From Thermosynechococcaceae cyanobacterium YX3bin19 (GTDB lineage: Bacteria > Cyanobacteriota > Cyanobacteriia > Thermosynechococcales > Thermosynechococcaceae), in assembly GCA_030447595.1 (NCBI GenBank), contig JAUJON010000006.1:1-64000 (forward strand): a DNA stretch of 64,000 bases, in the 5' to 3' direction. Position numbers and translations under genes: made by a program. Positions 1-10,074 of the stretch are shown piece after piece. Below the pieces are notes generated by a model. It saw nothing but the letters and a program-made list of their open reading frames with translations, was not told the DNA's origin and did no database searches. Numbering within the stretch: position 1 is the stretch's first letter; each line of letters starts with the position of its first letter.

Positions 1-206
1 TATTGACTAGCAACTCCGGGATTCTCGTCCGTATTCAGCTTCACGACCTTTACCCGACCGTTATACTGTTCCGCAATTTCTTTAACTACCGGAGCTACCA
101 TTCGGCAGGGGCCACACCAAGGAGCCCAAAAATCTACCAAGACAGGAACGTTGCTCTCAAGGACTTCTTGCTGAAACGTGGAGTCCGTAACGTGCTGGTC
201 AGTCAT
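1..206 (-). CDS. trxA: Thioredoxin, C-terminus cut off by window edge
   Basis: Reading the minus strand from ATG at 206 gives [13 protein letters not shown] followed by the thioredoxin fold with the redox motif WCGPC ([10 protein letters not shown]). The protein is a small cytosolic dithiol-disulfide reductase. About 68 of the usual ~105-107 codons are inside the window. An AGGAG-type ribosome site lies just upstream of the ATG. The sequence resembles the m-type TrxA that is the main thioredoxin of cyanobacteria and differs clearly from the second thioredoxin at 19443-19760. The ORF track lists only a plus-strand shadow here. The start lies immediately downstream of the OYE remnant, on the same strand. 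Confidence 0.93.
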   Translation of the reverse strand, partial: MTDQHVTDSTFQQEVLESNVPVLVDFWAPWCGPCRMVAPVVKEIAEQYNGRVKVVKLNTDENPGVASQ

Positions 207-229
207 TTCCTGCTCCTTACCTTAATGGG

Positions 230-453
230 GTTGAAGTTGAAGTGCCGGATAGTCGATGTATCCTTTCTCATCGCCGCCTCAGCTTGCTCCCGGTCGTAGC
301 CACCGTTGACCATGAGTTTGCCTTGAAAATTGGCCGGAAGTGGCTGGTCGAGATCGGGGTACCACCGTGCCGCAGATCGGTGTCACTGGGTTCTAGTAGA
401 GGGCCAAGCTGAACGGGCGAGAGAAGATACTCAATACTCATAGACTTTTCCAT
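230..453 (-). pseudogene. Old yellow enzyme (NADH:flavin oxidoreductase) remnant, internally deleted
   Basis: The minus strand starts with an OYE-type N-terminus (SIEYLLSPVQLGPL) and jumps directly to the family's C-terminal part (DLRHGGTPIS, HFRPIF). After a frameshift it continues with VNGGYDREQAEAA, which is the typical end of alkene reductases. The ~300 residues between are missing, so only about 70 of ~360 codons remain and the FMN and substrate sites are lost. The remnant runs straight into the trxA start. The regulator divergent to it at 608 is intact. I infer a large internal deletion followed by indels; no function is expected. Confidence 0.8.
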
Positions 454-607
454 CAATACAAGTGGAGTTCAGCAGAGTTTAGATCAAGACCATTGATCTA
501 GATCTTGAGCACTTAGCAGAGGGAACACAAACTCTGTGAGTCTTTCTTCGATTGTTCAAGTTTATCGAATAAGTAAACTATAGGGCTTTAAATGAGATAA
601 TGCAAGT

Positions 608-955
608 ATGAGACCGATTTATCATCCTGATAGAAGGGACATCTCCCTGCCCGGGGTTCTCTATGCCCTGTGCGACCCTGTGCGTATAGAGATCATTAAG
701 CGTTTAGCGGCTGGCAGGGAGCTAACCTGTGCTGCTTTAGCAGTGCCGATCGCCAAGTCAACGTTATCCCATCACTTTCGCATCCTGCGGGAGTCGGGCG
801 TTCTTTACTGCCGTAAAGAAGGAACCCAGCACTTTAACTCCCTCCGGCGAGAAGACTTAGATGCCCGGTTTCCTGGCCTGCTCGACACGATATTACAGGC
901 AGCTAGACCCTTTGAGCTGGCAGAAGAACAGTGTTCTGCAGCAAAATCTTTTTAA
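608..955 (+). CDS. ArsR-type winged-helix transcriptional regulator
   Basis: A 115-aa protein with one winged-helix domain. The segment CDPVRIEIIKRLAAG precedes the recognition helix region STLSHHFRILRESGVL, which is the ArsR/SmtB pattern. I see no obvious paired metal-binding cysteine motif; the Cys residues present are isolated. It is divergent from the OYE remnant at 230-453. In many bacteria small ArsR-like regulators sit beside alkene reductases, so the original target was probably that gene. The regulator has outlived its likely target. The 150-bp spacer carries AT-rich promoter-like sequence. Confidence 0.85.
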   Translation: MRPIYHPDRRDISLPGVLYALCDPVRIEIIKRLAAGRELTCAALAVPIAKSTLSHHFRILRESGVLYCRKEGTQHFNSLRREDLDARFPGLLDTILQAARPFELAEEQCSAAKSF

Positions 956-1035
956 AGTCTATAAAGATTTAGACTCGCGCGTCTTAGAACCCTAGGTATC
1001 ATAGGCATCTAGAACCGCGTTGGCAGGGGAATGGG

Positions 1036-2797
1036 ATGGATGACGATTTAAAGGATTTTGACAAGCCAGTTCCTAAAAGTACAGGCCGGACTCGCTACAC
1101 ACCGCGCCATCATCGCCGAATTCTCTGCATCTTTCCTAAGTACAGCCGCTCTTTTGGCACCTTCCATCACGCTTACCCGCTGATGGGTAAGGTTCAGGCT
1201 TTTATGCCACCTCAAGGCATCCTACTTGTAGCAGCCTACCTACCTCAGGCATGGGAGGTCCGCTTTATTGACGAAAACATCACACCCACAACCCATGCTG
1301 ATTACCAATGGGCAGATGTAGTGATCGTCAGCGGTATGCATATCCAGCGCTCCCAGATTAATCAAATTAACGAGTTGGCCCACCGCTGGCAGAAGATTAC
1401 GGTCATCGGCGGTCCTTCCGTATCAGGCTGCCCGGAGTACTACCCGGAGTTTGACCTGCTGCACCTGGGGGAGTTGGGCGACGCCACCGACCAGATGATT
1501 CAGTATTTGGACGAGCATACGGAACGTCCAGTAGCGCAAATCCGGTTTGAAACGAAGGAACGCCTCCCGCTCACTGAGTTCCCGGTACCGGCCTATCACT
1601 TAGTTAACCTCAATCAGTATTTTCTGGCTAATGTGCAGTTCTCCAGCGGCTGCCCCTATCGCTGTGAGTTTTGTGACATTCCCGAACTCTATGGCCGCAG
1701 TCCCCGCCTGAAAACACCGGAACAGGTATTGAGTGAGCTCGATGCCATGCTGCGATCGGGGAATCCAGGCGCTGTCTACTTTGTCGATGATAACTTTGTC
1801 GGCAACCGCCGCGCTGTCATGGAACTGCTGCCCCACCTAATCGACTGGCAGAAGCGCAATGGCTATCCAGTACAGTTTGCCTGTGAAGCAACCCTGAATC
1901 TAGCTCAGAGTCCAAAGCTGCTGGAGATGATGCGTGAAGCCTATTTCTGTACGGTTTTCTGTGGCATTGAAACCCCTGAGCCGGAGGCTCTCCACGCCAT
2001 TGCCAAAGACCAGAATCTGAGTATGCCAATTCTAAACGCTATCCAGGTCTTGAACAGCTACGGTATGGAGGTAGTATCAGGCATCATCATTGGGTTCGAT
2101 ACCGATACACCGCAAACCGCAGACCGGATTCTCGAGTTTATTCGCCAGTCCCAAATTCCGATGCTGACGATCAACCTGCTGCATGCATTACCCCGGACTC
2201 CCCTATGGCGCAGGCTAGAGCAGGAAGGGCGGCTGGTGCTTGATGAAAATCGTGAATCCAAGATCCAGTGTGTCCTGCGCTGTGAACAGGGGAGTGAGAT
2301 GTGGAGTCGCTGTATGGCGCAGGCTAGAGCAGCAAGGGCGGCTGGCCCTTGATGAAACTCGTGAATCCAACATCCAGTTTGTCCTGCCCTATGAACAGGT
2401 GATTGAAATGTGGCGTCGCTGCATTACTACAGCCTATGAGCCAGAATTTTTGTACCAGCGCTTTGCCTACCAGATTAGGAATACTTACCCCAACCGGATT
2501 ACTGTGCCCAACAGCCCTGCTCGGACCTCTTGGGCCAACGTCCGCAAAGGGCTGACGTTGATGAAGAATATTCTACTGCGGGTTGGCTGCGGTCAGTACC
2601 GCAAAACCTTCTGGCAGATGGCTCAGCCAGCCTTGAAAGCCGGTAACATCGAAACCTTAATCCATGTAGGTTTAGTCGGCCACCATCTAATCCAGTTTGC
2701 CCAAGAGTGCGCCATTGGTGAAGAATCTGCCTCCTTCTACTCCCAGAAACTGCGGCAAGGCCCTCAAGTCGTTGAGGTGGGAGCTGGCCATGGATAA
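1036..2797 (+). pseudogene. B12-binding radical SAM protein, frame broken by tandem duplication
   Basis: An N-terminal cobalamin-binding Rossmann domain (residues ~30-170) is followed by a radical SAM core with the cluster motif CPYRCEFC near residue 205. The C-terminal region resembles DUF4070-type proteins, the group that contains the hopanoid C-2 methylase HpnP; the substrate is not certain. The frame is intact to about 2312. A 109-bp segment is then duplicated in tandem, and because 109 is not a multiple of three the downstream half continues in another frame (ORF 2240-2797, ending around SFYSQKLRQ). Without the duplication the protein would be ~540 aa. The first copy has degenerated relative to the second. 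The product as read would stop at 2352 without the C-terminal domain. Confidence 0.85.
2204..2421 (+). repeat. Imperfect 109-bp tandem duplication
   Basis: Copy 1 (2204-2312) and copy 2 (2313-2421) both begin TATGGCGCAGGCTAGAGCAG and end in a GTCGCTG block. I count about 13 substitutions, near 88% identity. Copy 2 matches the expected protein (QFVLPYEQVIEMWRRC). Copy 1 carries most of the odd changes, so it seems to be the copy released from selection. The duplication causes a +1 frame change in the radical SAM gene. Confidence 0.92.
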
Positions 2798-2830
2798 TCA
2801 GGGTATCAGCGATTCGAGCCAGGCCCAAAT

Positions 2831-4054
2831 ATGAATCTCAGCCTCTGCATGATTGTTAAAAATGAGGAGACTGCCCTCCCCCGGTGCTTGACCAGTGTTA
2901 AGGCTATCGTAGACGAAATGGTGGTACTCGATACAGGCTCTACGGATCGGACTCAGGAGATCGCCCAGGAATTTGGGGCTAGGGTTTATGAGTTTGAGTG
3001 GTGCAATGACTTTTCGGTCGCTCGCAATGAGTCCCTTAAGTATGCTCAAGGTGACTGGATTCTAGTTTTGGATGCGGATGAAGTCCTGGTGGCCGATATC
3101 GTCCCGGCACTGCAGCAGGCAATCAAGACTGACAATCACCTTGTAATCAACCTGCTGCGGCAGGAAGTTGGTGCTGAACAATCTCCCTACTCCCTGGTGT
3201 CACGGTTATTTCGCCAGCACCCCAATCTCTACTTTTCCCGGCCTTATCATGCCCTAATTGATGACAGTGCAGCCCAGGTTTTGAGCCAGGAGCCCCAGTG
3301 GCGGGTGGGGTACCTACCTGAAGTTGCCATCTGGCATGAAGGCTACCAGACCGGAGCGATCGCCGGCAAGCAAAAGCTGCAAAAAGCCCAGACTGCAATG
3401 GAGGGCTTTCTGGCCAACCACCCCGAGGATCCTTACTTGTGCAGCAAACTAGGAGCCCTGTACGTGCAAACAGGTCACTTAAACCGAGGTATTGAGCTAC
3501 TGCAACGGGGGCTAGCTCACCTGCAAGGAATTCCGGCTGGGAAGGCAGCACACTTATCCCAAGATAATGCCACTGTTCGCTACGAGCTGCATTACCATCT
3601 CGGTATTGCCTATCGTTGGACCAACCCTGCAGAAGCAGAAGCGCACTACCAAGCAGCGGTTCAGCAGTCCATCCCGCCTAAGCTCAAACTGGGTGCGTAT
3701 AACAACTGGGGGAACTTGCTGCAGGCAAAGGGTCACTTAACCGGAGCCAAGGCAGTTTACCAACAGGTCTTGCAAATCGATCCCAACTTTGCGACCGGCC
3801 ACTACAATCTGGGGATGGCCCTGAAAGCTCTGGGGGATCTAGCAGGAGCGATCGCTGCTTATCAACAGGCCATTGGCCTGAAGCCTGACTATGCTGAGGC
3901 TTACCAAAACCTAGGTGTAGCCTTACTGAAAACCGGCAACCTGCCAGCTAGTCTGTCTGCCTTTCGCCAAGCCATCACACTACACGAGCAGCAACAGCCC
4001 TCAGAGGCTGAACGCCTGCATCAGGGGTTAAGGGAATTAGGCTTTACCCTTTAA
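2831..4054 (+). CDS. Family 2 glycosyltransferase with C-terminal TPR repeats
   Basis: A 407-aa protein. The first ~230 residues are a GT-A glycosyltransferase: SLCMIVKNEE at the start, LDTGSTDRT, and the metal/nucleotide-binding acidic motif LDADE near residue 80. The last ~170 residues are TPR helices, for example YNNWGNLLQAKGHLTGA and YAEAYQNLGVALLKTGNL. This architecture is common in bacteria for enzymes that glycosylate proteins or cell-surface material; the acceptor cannot be read from sequence. The ATG lies 31 nt after the radical SAM reading frame ends, so it may have been cotranscribed. The frame is intact. Confidence 0.9.
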   Translation: MNLSLCMIVKNEETALPRCLTSVKAIVDEMVVLDTGSTDRTQEIAQEFGARVYEFEWCNDFSVARNESLKYAQGDWILVLDADEVLVADIVPALQQAIKTDNHLVINLLRQEVGAEQSPYSLVSRLFRQHPNLYFSRPYHALIDDSAAQVLSQEPQWRVGYLPEVAIWHEGYQTGAIAGKQKLQKAQTAMEGFLANHPEDPYLCSKLGALYVQTGHLNRGIELLQRGLAHLQGIPAGKAAHLSQDNATVRYELHYHLGIAYRWTNPAEAEAHYQAAVQQSIPPKLKLGAYNNWGNLLQAKGHLTGAKAVYQQVLQIDPNFATGHYNLGMALKALGDLAGAIAAYQQAIGLKPDYAEAYQNLGVALLKTGNLPASLSAFRQAITLHEQQQPSEAERLHQGLRELGFTL

Positions 4055-4091
4055 TCACTCAACCACGTTTTGGTATCGAGGGAATACTGTA

Positions 4092-5508
4092 TTACTTCTG
4101 GAGTGTTTGCTTGGCTCCCTCTAACTTTTGTAAAATTTGCGGCTTCAGCCGTTCAAACTCTGCTTTCAGCAAGTTTTTTGTGGTTACCGGTGCCGCTGCT
4201 GAGGTATAGGAGCGGCTCATCTGCAGCCACTCTCGCAGCAACTGGCATTGGTAAGGAGCAATAGTGACGGTCATCACGTTGCTGCACCGCTGCGGCGACT
4301 CTATGGCAAAAAACACTAAAGGATAGTGCCCTACCTCCGACAGCAGTGAAGCAATTTCATAACCCCGAGACTTTAAATCTAAGTAACAAGGGAGCCATCG
4401 TGGACCTGAACCGGGGTCATAGACTGCTGTAATCCACAGCACCATCGGGTGGGGGGTTATTGAGCAGAGAAACTGATTGTAGCGAGTACTGAGTAAACGC
4501 TTGACAATATCTGCTTGAGGCATCATCACCCACAGGGCTGCCGCAGCTTTTGGGGGTGCCCGCATCGGTTGAGGAAAAACAATTTCAGCAATGGGTTTGT
4601 TTTCCGGCCAAGCTGCCTGCCAGCAGAGCTGGTCAATAGAAAGGGAAGCAATCGGTGACTTAAGTGCAGCCAACTGGCTGGGAGATGAAGCTCGCTGTCT
4701 CCGCTGAACACCTTCTACAACATCCAGACGTTGCTCGAAAGGCGCCAAAATATCGAGGATTGCCTCAACAGACTGCGGGCGATCGCCGGGTAGCTTGGCT
4801 AAACAATCCATCACCAAATCCTTCAACTGCTGAGGCAACCTGAGGGACGGATCACGCCTAGGCTGTAAATATCAGAGCGACTGTCGAGTTCATAGCCCTC
4901 CATCTGTTCTGGAGAACAGTAAGCTGGGGTACCCATAAACGTTTGAGTTTGCTGACTTTCAACGGATGGCTCAAAAACTTAGCAATGCCAAAATCCAGAA
5001 TTTTTAGCCAACTCACCCAAAGCGGAGTCTTGGATCAGTAGGCACATTGCTTGGTTTAATATCGCGGTGAATAATCGGGCAGCTTTCCCTCCAGGTTGAT
5101 GCCTTGGTGAGCACACTGCAATCTAAGCAAACATGACGGGTAAGCACTAAAAACCGGGGTAGCGAAAGGGGTTGAACACTGATTGCATCGCTCAAATTTT
5201 CTCCCGCCAAGTACTCCATCACATAGAAGGGCACTTCAGCTGGGTTGACGCCATAGTCCAGTACCCGCACAATGTGGATACTTTTCTGGCTCAATTGGGC
5301 ACCTGTTCTGGCTTCGTGGGCAAAACGGAGCTTCATCCGTTCATTCAAAGAGCCTGGGCGAGAAACTTAACAGCAACAGGTACCTTGCCCAGCAGGGTAT
5401 CTTCTGCAAGGTAGACCCTCCCCATTGACCCTTGCCGATCAACCCCGAAAGCTCATAGCGATTGATCAGGAGTTGACCAATGTTTGGATCTGACGAAGTA
5501 CCTTTCAT
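4092..5508 (-). pseudogene. Serine/threonine protein kinase, multiply frameshifted
   Basis: Starting at ATG 5508 the minus strand gives NIGQLLINRYELSGLIGKG (N-lobe glycine-rich loop). After shifts it gives KVPVAVKFLAQAL (catalytic Lys), FYVMEYLAGENLSDAI (hinge), IIHRDIKPSN (catalytic loop) and, in other frames, the DFG/activation region. ORF 4092-4838 encodes the end of the C-lobe (LVMDCLAKLPGDRPQSVEAI) and a ~200-aa C-terminal extension ending LEGAKQTLQK. At least four frame changes are needed (near 5420, 5350, 5050 and 4840-5000). The family is a cyanobacterial Hanks-type kinase. No active kinase is expected from this copy. Confidence 0.85.
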
Positions 5509-6029
5509 GACAGCGCTGCTCCCAACAGTAGTAAACCTCCTTGCCAGCGAACTTTGAGTTAATTCAACTAGCTATCAATTTTTGCTGAATTGGGTTCAAG
5601 CTTGTCGAACCGAAAAATGTCAACTGAGGAATGTCCAGAAGCGTTTTACTTTAATAGTGGAGAATGCCAGTATTTGAGGTGAATTACTCGCTTGAGCCAT
5701 AAAAAAGATGAAAAAGGAGACTCCCAATCCGTTGTATCTCCAACTGAAAATTTATTCATCAGTACTACTCATGGGTTATGGAGTTACTGCTCCTCAAAGA
5801 CGCTACCTATGGGTTGGCTCTACCCGTCTCCTTCGTTGGTGATAGACTGAAGACTGTAAAATGCTACGCCACGACGCTGCCCAAGGAGCTTGCAGAGGTT
5901 GACAAAGGTGACCTGTGACCAGGTCTGCCTGTAAGCCGACTAATTCCTTTGTAACGTTTGAATCTATAACTCCTACCGTAATTCCATGCAGGTTTCTACC
6001 GAGCGTTATAGATATTTAGAACATATTCT
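5509..6029. other. Intergenic, 521 bp, no supported gene
   Basis: This spacer separates the kinase pseudogene from the ABC operon, which point away from each other, so it should hold both promoters. Two weak overlapping frames exist (one 46 aa from ATG 5778, one from ~5708), but neither has a ribosome site or recognisable family. I see no convincing operator, RNA structure or repeat. Confidence 0.5.
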
Positions 6030-7013
6030 ATGCCCATTGTCATAGTTGAAAACCTGAGTAAGGTTTACCCTGTGGCGGTTAAGGAACCGGGTTTTAAGGG
6101 AACGCTCTCGCGCACTTCATGCATCGGACCTATCGCTCCGTCCAGGCAGTGCAAGATATTTCTTTTCAAATTGCTCCTGGAGAGATAGTAGGTTTTTTGG
6201 GGCCTAATGGGGCGGGAAAGACAACTACTCTGAAGATGCTCACGGGGTTAATTTACCCGTCTGCGGGCCGGGTCAGAGTTGCGGGACATGTCCCCTTTCG
6301 GCGAGAAGTCGGCTTCTTGGGCCAAGATTACGCTCGTTATGGGGCAGAAGCAGCAGCTTTTGTGGGATCTGCCAGCCTTAGACTTCGTTAAAGATTAATG
6401 CTGCGGTTTACGGAATTTCGGATAAGGAGTTCCGCTGGCGAGTGGGTGAGCTAGTCGAGATGCTAACCCTGCAGGACAAGCTCAACCAGCCGGTGCGGAA
6501 GCTTTCTTTGGGTGAGCGGATGAAAGCAGAACTTCTGGCTGCCCTGGTGCACCGTCCCCAAGTTCTATTTCTGGATGAGCCGACTCTGGGCCTGGATGTG
6601 AATGCTCAAGTTAGTGTGCGGGAATTTTGCGGGGAGTATAACCAGCGCTACGACGCAACTGTGCTCTTAACCAGTCACTACATGGCAGATATTACTGCCT
6701 TATGCCAACAGGTCCTACTCATCTATCAGGGCTGATCTATGACGGCAGTCTGGAAGGCTTAATTGAACAGTTTGCCCCCTGCCGTGAAGTTACGGTAGAG
6801 CTGGCCCAGCCTCGGCCTGAACCTGAACTGCACCCCTATGGTGAGTTGAAAGCAGTGGACGGCAAAAGGGTGCGGTTTCTTGTACGGCAGGAAGCGCTTA
6901 CCCGAGCAGTATCCCAAATTCTGGCAGAGCTGGATGTGGTAGATCTCACCGTGACAGAGCCACCAATTGAGGAAGTGATTGGCCAGGTTTTTCAAGCAGG
7001 GGTTGTTCCGTGA
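6030..7013 (+). pseudogene. ABC transporter ATP-binding subunit, frameshifted
   Basis: ATG 6030 opens with PIVIVENLSKVYPVAVKEPG. After a shift near 6115 the frame continues with Walker [15 protein letters not shown]. Further shifts near 6320 and 6390-6440 are followed by the signature LSLGERMKAEL, Walker B VLFLDEPTLGLD and the H-loop LLTSHYM. A last shift near 6720 leads to the C-terminal domain ending at 7013. All motifs are still readable, so decay is recent. It is the first gene of a three-gene operon with two ABC-2-type permeases. In Synechocystis a transporter with this subunit layout exports viologens; I infer relationship only from layout and family. Confidence 0.87.
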
Positions 7014-7794
7014 GCCCAATCAGGAAAGCCCGAACCTTGCTCTCGGTCTACTATGCCTATATGGTGGAATACCGGGCGGAGTTGATTCTGTGGGTCCTAT
7101 CTGGATCGCTGCCGTTAATTCTGATGGGGTTTGGATTGAAGCTGCCCAAGGCGGTCAGTTTGGCCTCAAACCGGTTGATTTTGCTCGCTACTTCATCTCA
7201 GCATTTATTGCCAGACAGCTCACTGTCGTGTGGGTAGTCTGGGAGTTTGAGAGAGAGGTGGTTGAAGGACGGCTTTCACCCCGGCTGCTTCAACCGGATG
7301 ACCCAGTTTGGCACCATGTGGCATCTCACCTCTCAGAGCGGCTGGCGCGGCTGCCGTTTACGCTATTACTCATCGTCTTATTTTTTGTTCTCTACCCGCA
7401 AGCCTTTTGGGTGCCGAGTCTGAGTCAGCTTTTACTCTTTTTGCTGGCGATCGCCTGGCCTTTGTTCTGCGCTTTCTCATCCAGTACACCTTTGCCCTAT
7501 TTGCCTTCTGGACAGGGCGAGCCAGTGCCGTTGAGCAGTTTTGGATGCTGTTTTTCCTGTTTCTTTCTGGCCTGATTGCTCCGCTCGATGTCTTTCCACC
7601 GCTCGTGCGCGCAGGTGGCGCTTTGGACGCCCTTTCCTATCTCGTTTATTTTCCGGCAGCTCTGCTCGTCGGTTTTACCCCGTGAACACCGGACGGGGTT
7701 TACTCCTGATTCTCGGTTGGACGGCTCTATTTTTGGCTTGAATCGCTGGCTATGGCGACGGGGGCTGAAGCAGTACTCTGGGATGGGAGCATAG
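7010..7794 (+). pseudogene. ABC-2 family permease subunit A, frameshifted
   Basis: The GTG at 7010 overlaps the TGA of the ATPase gene (GTGA), the usual translational coupling. The first ~45 residues (ARTLLSVYYAYMVEYRAELI) fit an ABC-2 permease of the PF06182 kind. Frame changes near 7130, 7450 and 7685 are needed to reach FARYFISAFIARQLTVVWVV, FLIQYTFALFAFWTGRASA and the end LWRRGLKQYSGMGA. About six hydrophobic segments are distributed over ~260 codons. It would pair with the next gene to form a heterodimeric membrane domain. Confidence 0.8.
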
Positions 7795-7795
7795 G

Positions 7796-8572
7796 ATGAG
7801 GCGATACCTTCAACGTGCTGGGGCTATTCTGGAGTACGGCGATCGCCGCCGAGTTGGAGTACCGGGCCAACTTTCTGCTGGCGGCCCTCAGCAGTCTGGG
7901 CAATCTCATTGGCAGCTTGTTTGGGTTATTCCTGTTCTACCGCACCGGCTAAGGCTTTGCCGGCTGGGCTTGGGAAGAAACTCTGGTGGTCCTAGGCATC
8001 TTTACCCTACTGCAGGGCTTTTCTGCGACATTTCTCAGCCCTAACTTGAACAAGATTGTCCAGCAGGTGCAGCAGGGAACACTAGACTTTGTGCTGCTTA
8101 AGCCCATCAGCAGCCAGTTTTGGCTCTCAACGCGCATCCTTTCCCCCTGAAATTTGCCCGACTTAATTTTGGTTTTATCCTCATCGGCTATGCTGGACGG
8201 CGCTCTGATTCAGAGTTCAGTAATTATCTGGAGCGTTATCCCCTAAGCTTTGGGCTTGAGCCTTTACAGTCTTTGGTTTATGCTAGGAGCCACCAGCATC
8301 TGGTTTGTCAAAATCTACAATGTTACTGAGGTCCTACGGGGCTGCTGGAGGCCGGGCGCTACCCAATGGTTGCTTATCCGGTTGCTTACCGTTTCTTCTT
8401 TACCTTTGTGATTCCTGTAGCTTTCCTGACTACGAATCCGGCAGAGGCACTGTTAGAGCGAGCTGAGCTAGGTTGGCTAACCGGTGCCGGGTTGCTGGCG
8501 CTGGCTTTGCTGTATGCTTCTCGGACTTTCTGGCGGTTTGCTCTGCGCTTTTATACCAGTGCTTCTAGTTAG
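7796..8572 (+). pseudogene. ABC-2 family permease subunit B, frameshifted
   Basis: The frame from ATG 7796 shifts after MRRYL. The correct frame then reads AELEYRANFLLAALSSLGN, has an in-frame TAA at about 7950 before GFAGWAWEETLVVLGIF, and shifts again near 8145, 8240-8330 and later to end with RTFWRFALRFYTSASS at 8572. It is the partner of the previous permease and the third gene of the operon, one base after its stop. All three genes show comparable damage. Confidence 0.8.
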
Positions 8573-8866
8573 ATATACTCTCGCTACACCTGCAGGCGAG
8601 TTTATCAATCCTGTGCAGGTAAAATTTCAAATTTGGGGAATACTAAGCGCAGCATCGATTAATGTAACTAAGCATTAATCAAAATAATAGCGGTTACTGA
8701 GAGAGGAGCTTGGACCCAGCCAATTCTTTACTACCACTGCAGCTTCTCACAAAGTGGGCAGTTATTAGCTCTGGCACCTGACTGCCAAGGATGGCTGCTG
8801 ATTCAAAAACCTTACTTTGCAGAGTTTTGCAGGTCCCGGTGCTGTAGGCGGCAGCTTTGATGTCCG
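8573..8866. other. Spacer, possible degraded 5' part of the next ORF
   Basis: No ORF of substance. Scraps of reading frame resembling the start of a protein run into 8867, interrupted by stops, but I cannot assign them. No repeats, terminator or RNA gene are visible. Confidence 0.35.
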
Positions 8867-9151
8867 ATGCACCTACGTTTACGTCATTGGCAAGGTCAAA
8901 TTCAGGCTCCGACAACCCAGCAGAACGACGGCAGGCCCTACCAGCAGCGAATTCGTTACATTGAAAAGCTACAAGAAATTGCGGCAGAACCATCTCCCTT
9001 GAGGCGCGCTTGTTCTATGGTTCATCAGCTATACGAATGGTGCGGCATTGATGAAGTGAAACGTATCCCCAGTGAATTAATTGCGCTATTGATTGATTTT
9101 ACCCGGCACTGTCACCACCGCCCGGCAGGAACGACCTCAGGACATGTCTAG
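8867..9151 (+). CDS. Hypothetical protein, possibly truncated
   Basis: A 94-aa frame with protein-like composition (RIRYIEKLQEIAAE, RRACSMVHQLYEWCG, IPSELIALLIDF). It begins MHLRLRHWQGQIQAP right after an in-frame TGA, with no clear ribosome site. The C-terminal tail HHRPAGTTSGHV looks like an out-of-frame extension. I do not recognise the family. Given the decay of the neighbours it may be the surviving part of a larger gene. It is upstream of and codirectional with tpiA, 180 bp away. Confidence 0.45.
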   Translation: MHLRLRHWQGQIQAPTTQQNDGRPYQQRIRYIEKLQEIAAEPSPLRRACSMVHQLYEWCGIDEVKRIPSELIALLIDFTRHCHHRPAGTTSGHV

Positions 9152-9334
9152 AACTCCTCAGCTAGCCTCTTAGCCTGTCTGTAGAGTCCTTATCTGTGTG
9201 TATTAAGAACATAGCGGGATCCGAGCGTACTTTAGTCTCGGCTAGAAAATAGCGATCGCCACAAAAAAGAGTCACTTCAACCCTTAAACTAAAGAGTGCG
9301 TTGGATACTGTTTTAAGTTTTAACTGAGTGACCT

Positions 9335-10069
9335 GTGCGTAAAATCGTTATCGCTGGCAATTGGAAAATGTATAAAACCCAAGCAGAAGCCTTGGTGTTT
9401 TTGCAGGAATTTCTCCCCCAACTCAACCAAACACCTGAGAGGCGAGAAGTCATTTTATGTCCTCCGTTCACAGCCTTAACAGTCTTATCTAAGAACTTAC
9501 ACGGTAGTCGCGCCCGCGTCGGTGCCCAAAATATCCACTGGGAAGACTTTGGAGCCTATACAGGCGCAATCTCCGGCCCCATGCTTGCAGAGCTAGGCGT
9601 ACGTTACGTGATTGTCGGTCACAGCGAGCGGCGTCGATACGCCCGGGAAGTCGATGATCCCATTATGAACTTACGTGTCAAAGCAGCCCAGCGCCACGGT
9701 CTCACGCCGATTCTCTGCGTGGGGGAAACGAAAGAGCAGCGAGATGCTGGAAAAGTAGAGTCCTACATTCTGAATCAGCTGCAAACTGATCTAGCAGAAG
9801 TAGACCAACAAAATCTAATCATTGCCTACGAACCTATCTGGGCAATTGGTACTGGCGAGACCTGCCCAGCGGGTGAAGCGAACCGGGTAATTGGCCTGAT
9901 CCGTAGCCTGCTGACTAACGCCAATGTGACAATTCAGTACGGTGGTTCCGTTAATCCCGACAACATTGACGAGATCATGGCGCAGCCAGAGATAGATGGC
10001 GTGCTAGTCGGCGGCGCCAGCTTAAAAGGTGGAAGCTTTGCTCGGATTGTGAATTATCAATCCCTGTAA
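9335..10069 (+). CDS. tpiA: Triosephosphate isomerase
   Basis: A 244-aa TIM barrel that interconverts dihydroxyacetone phosphate and glyceraldehyde 3-phosphate in glycolysis and the Calvin cycle. Substrate-binding residues are in GNWKMYKT (Asn, Lys), the catalytic His in VIVGHSERR and the catalytic Glu in [11 protein letters not shown], followed by the mobile loop. [10 protein letters not shown] and VGGASL bind the phosphate. The start is GTG ([10 protein letters not shown] follows), and no upstream ATG is available in frame. Length is normal for the family. The gene is intact. Confidence 0.97.
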   Translation: MRKIVIAGNWKMYKTQAEALVFLQEFLPQLNQTPERREVILCPPFTALTVLSKNLHGSRARVGAQNIHWEDFGAYTGAISGPMLAELGVRYVIVGHSERRRYAREVDDPIMNLRVKAAQRHGLTPILCVGETKEQRDAGKVESYILNQLQTDLAEVDQQNLIIAYEPIWAIGTGETCPAGEANRVIGLIRSLLTNANVTIQYGGSVNPDNIDEIMAQPEIDGVLVGGASLKGGSFARIVNYQSL

Positions 10070-10074
10070 CTGGG

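Noticed and set aside
3-299. Plus-strand ORF of 98 aa
   Set aside because: It is the antisense shadow of trxA (1-206 minus) and the OYE remnant.
5778-5918. Possible 46-aa ORF upstream of the ABC operon
   Set aside because: No ribosome site, an overlapping alternative frame of equal length and no recognisable family.
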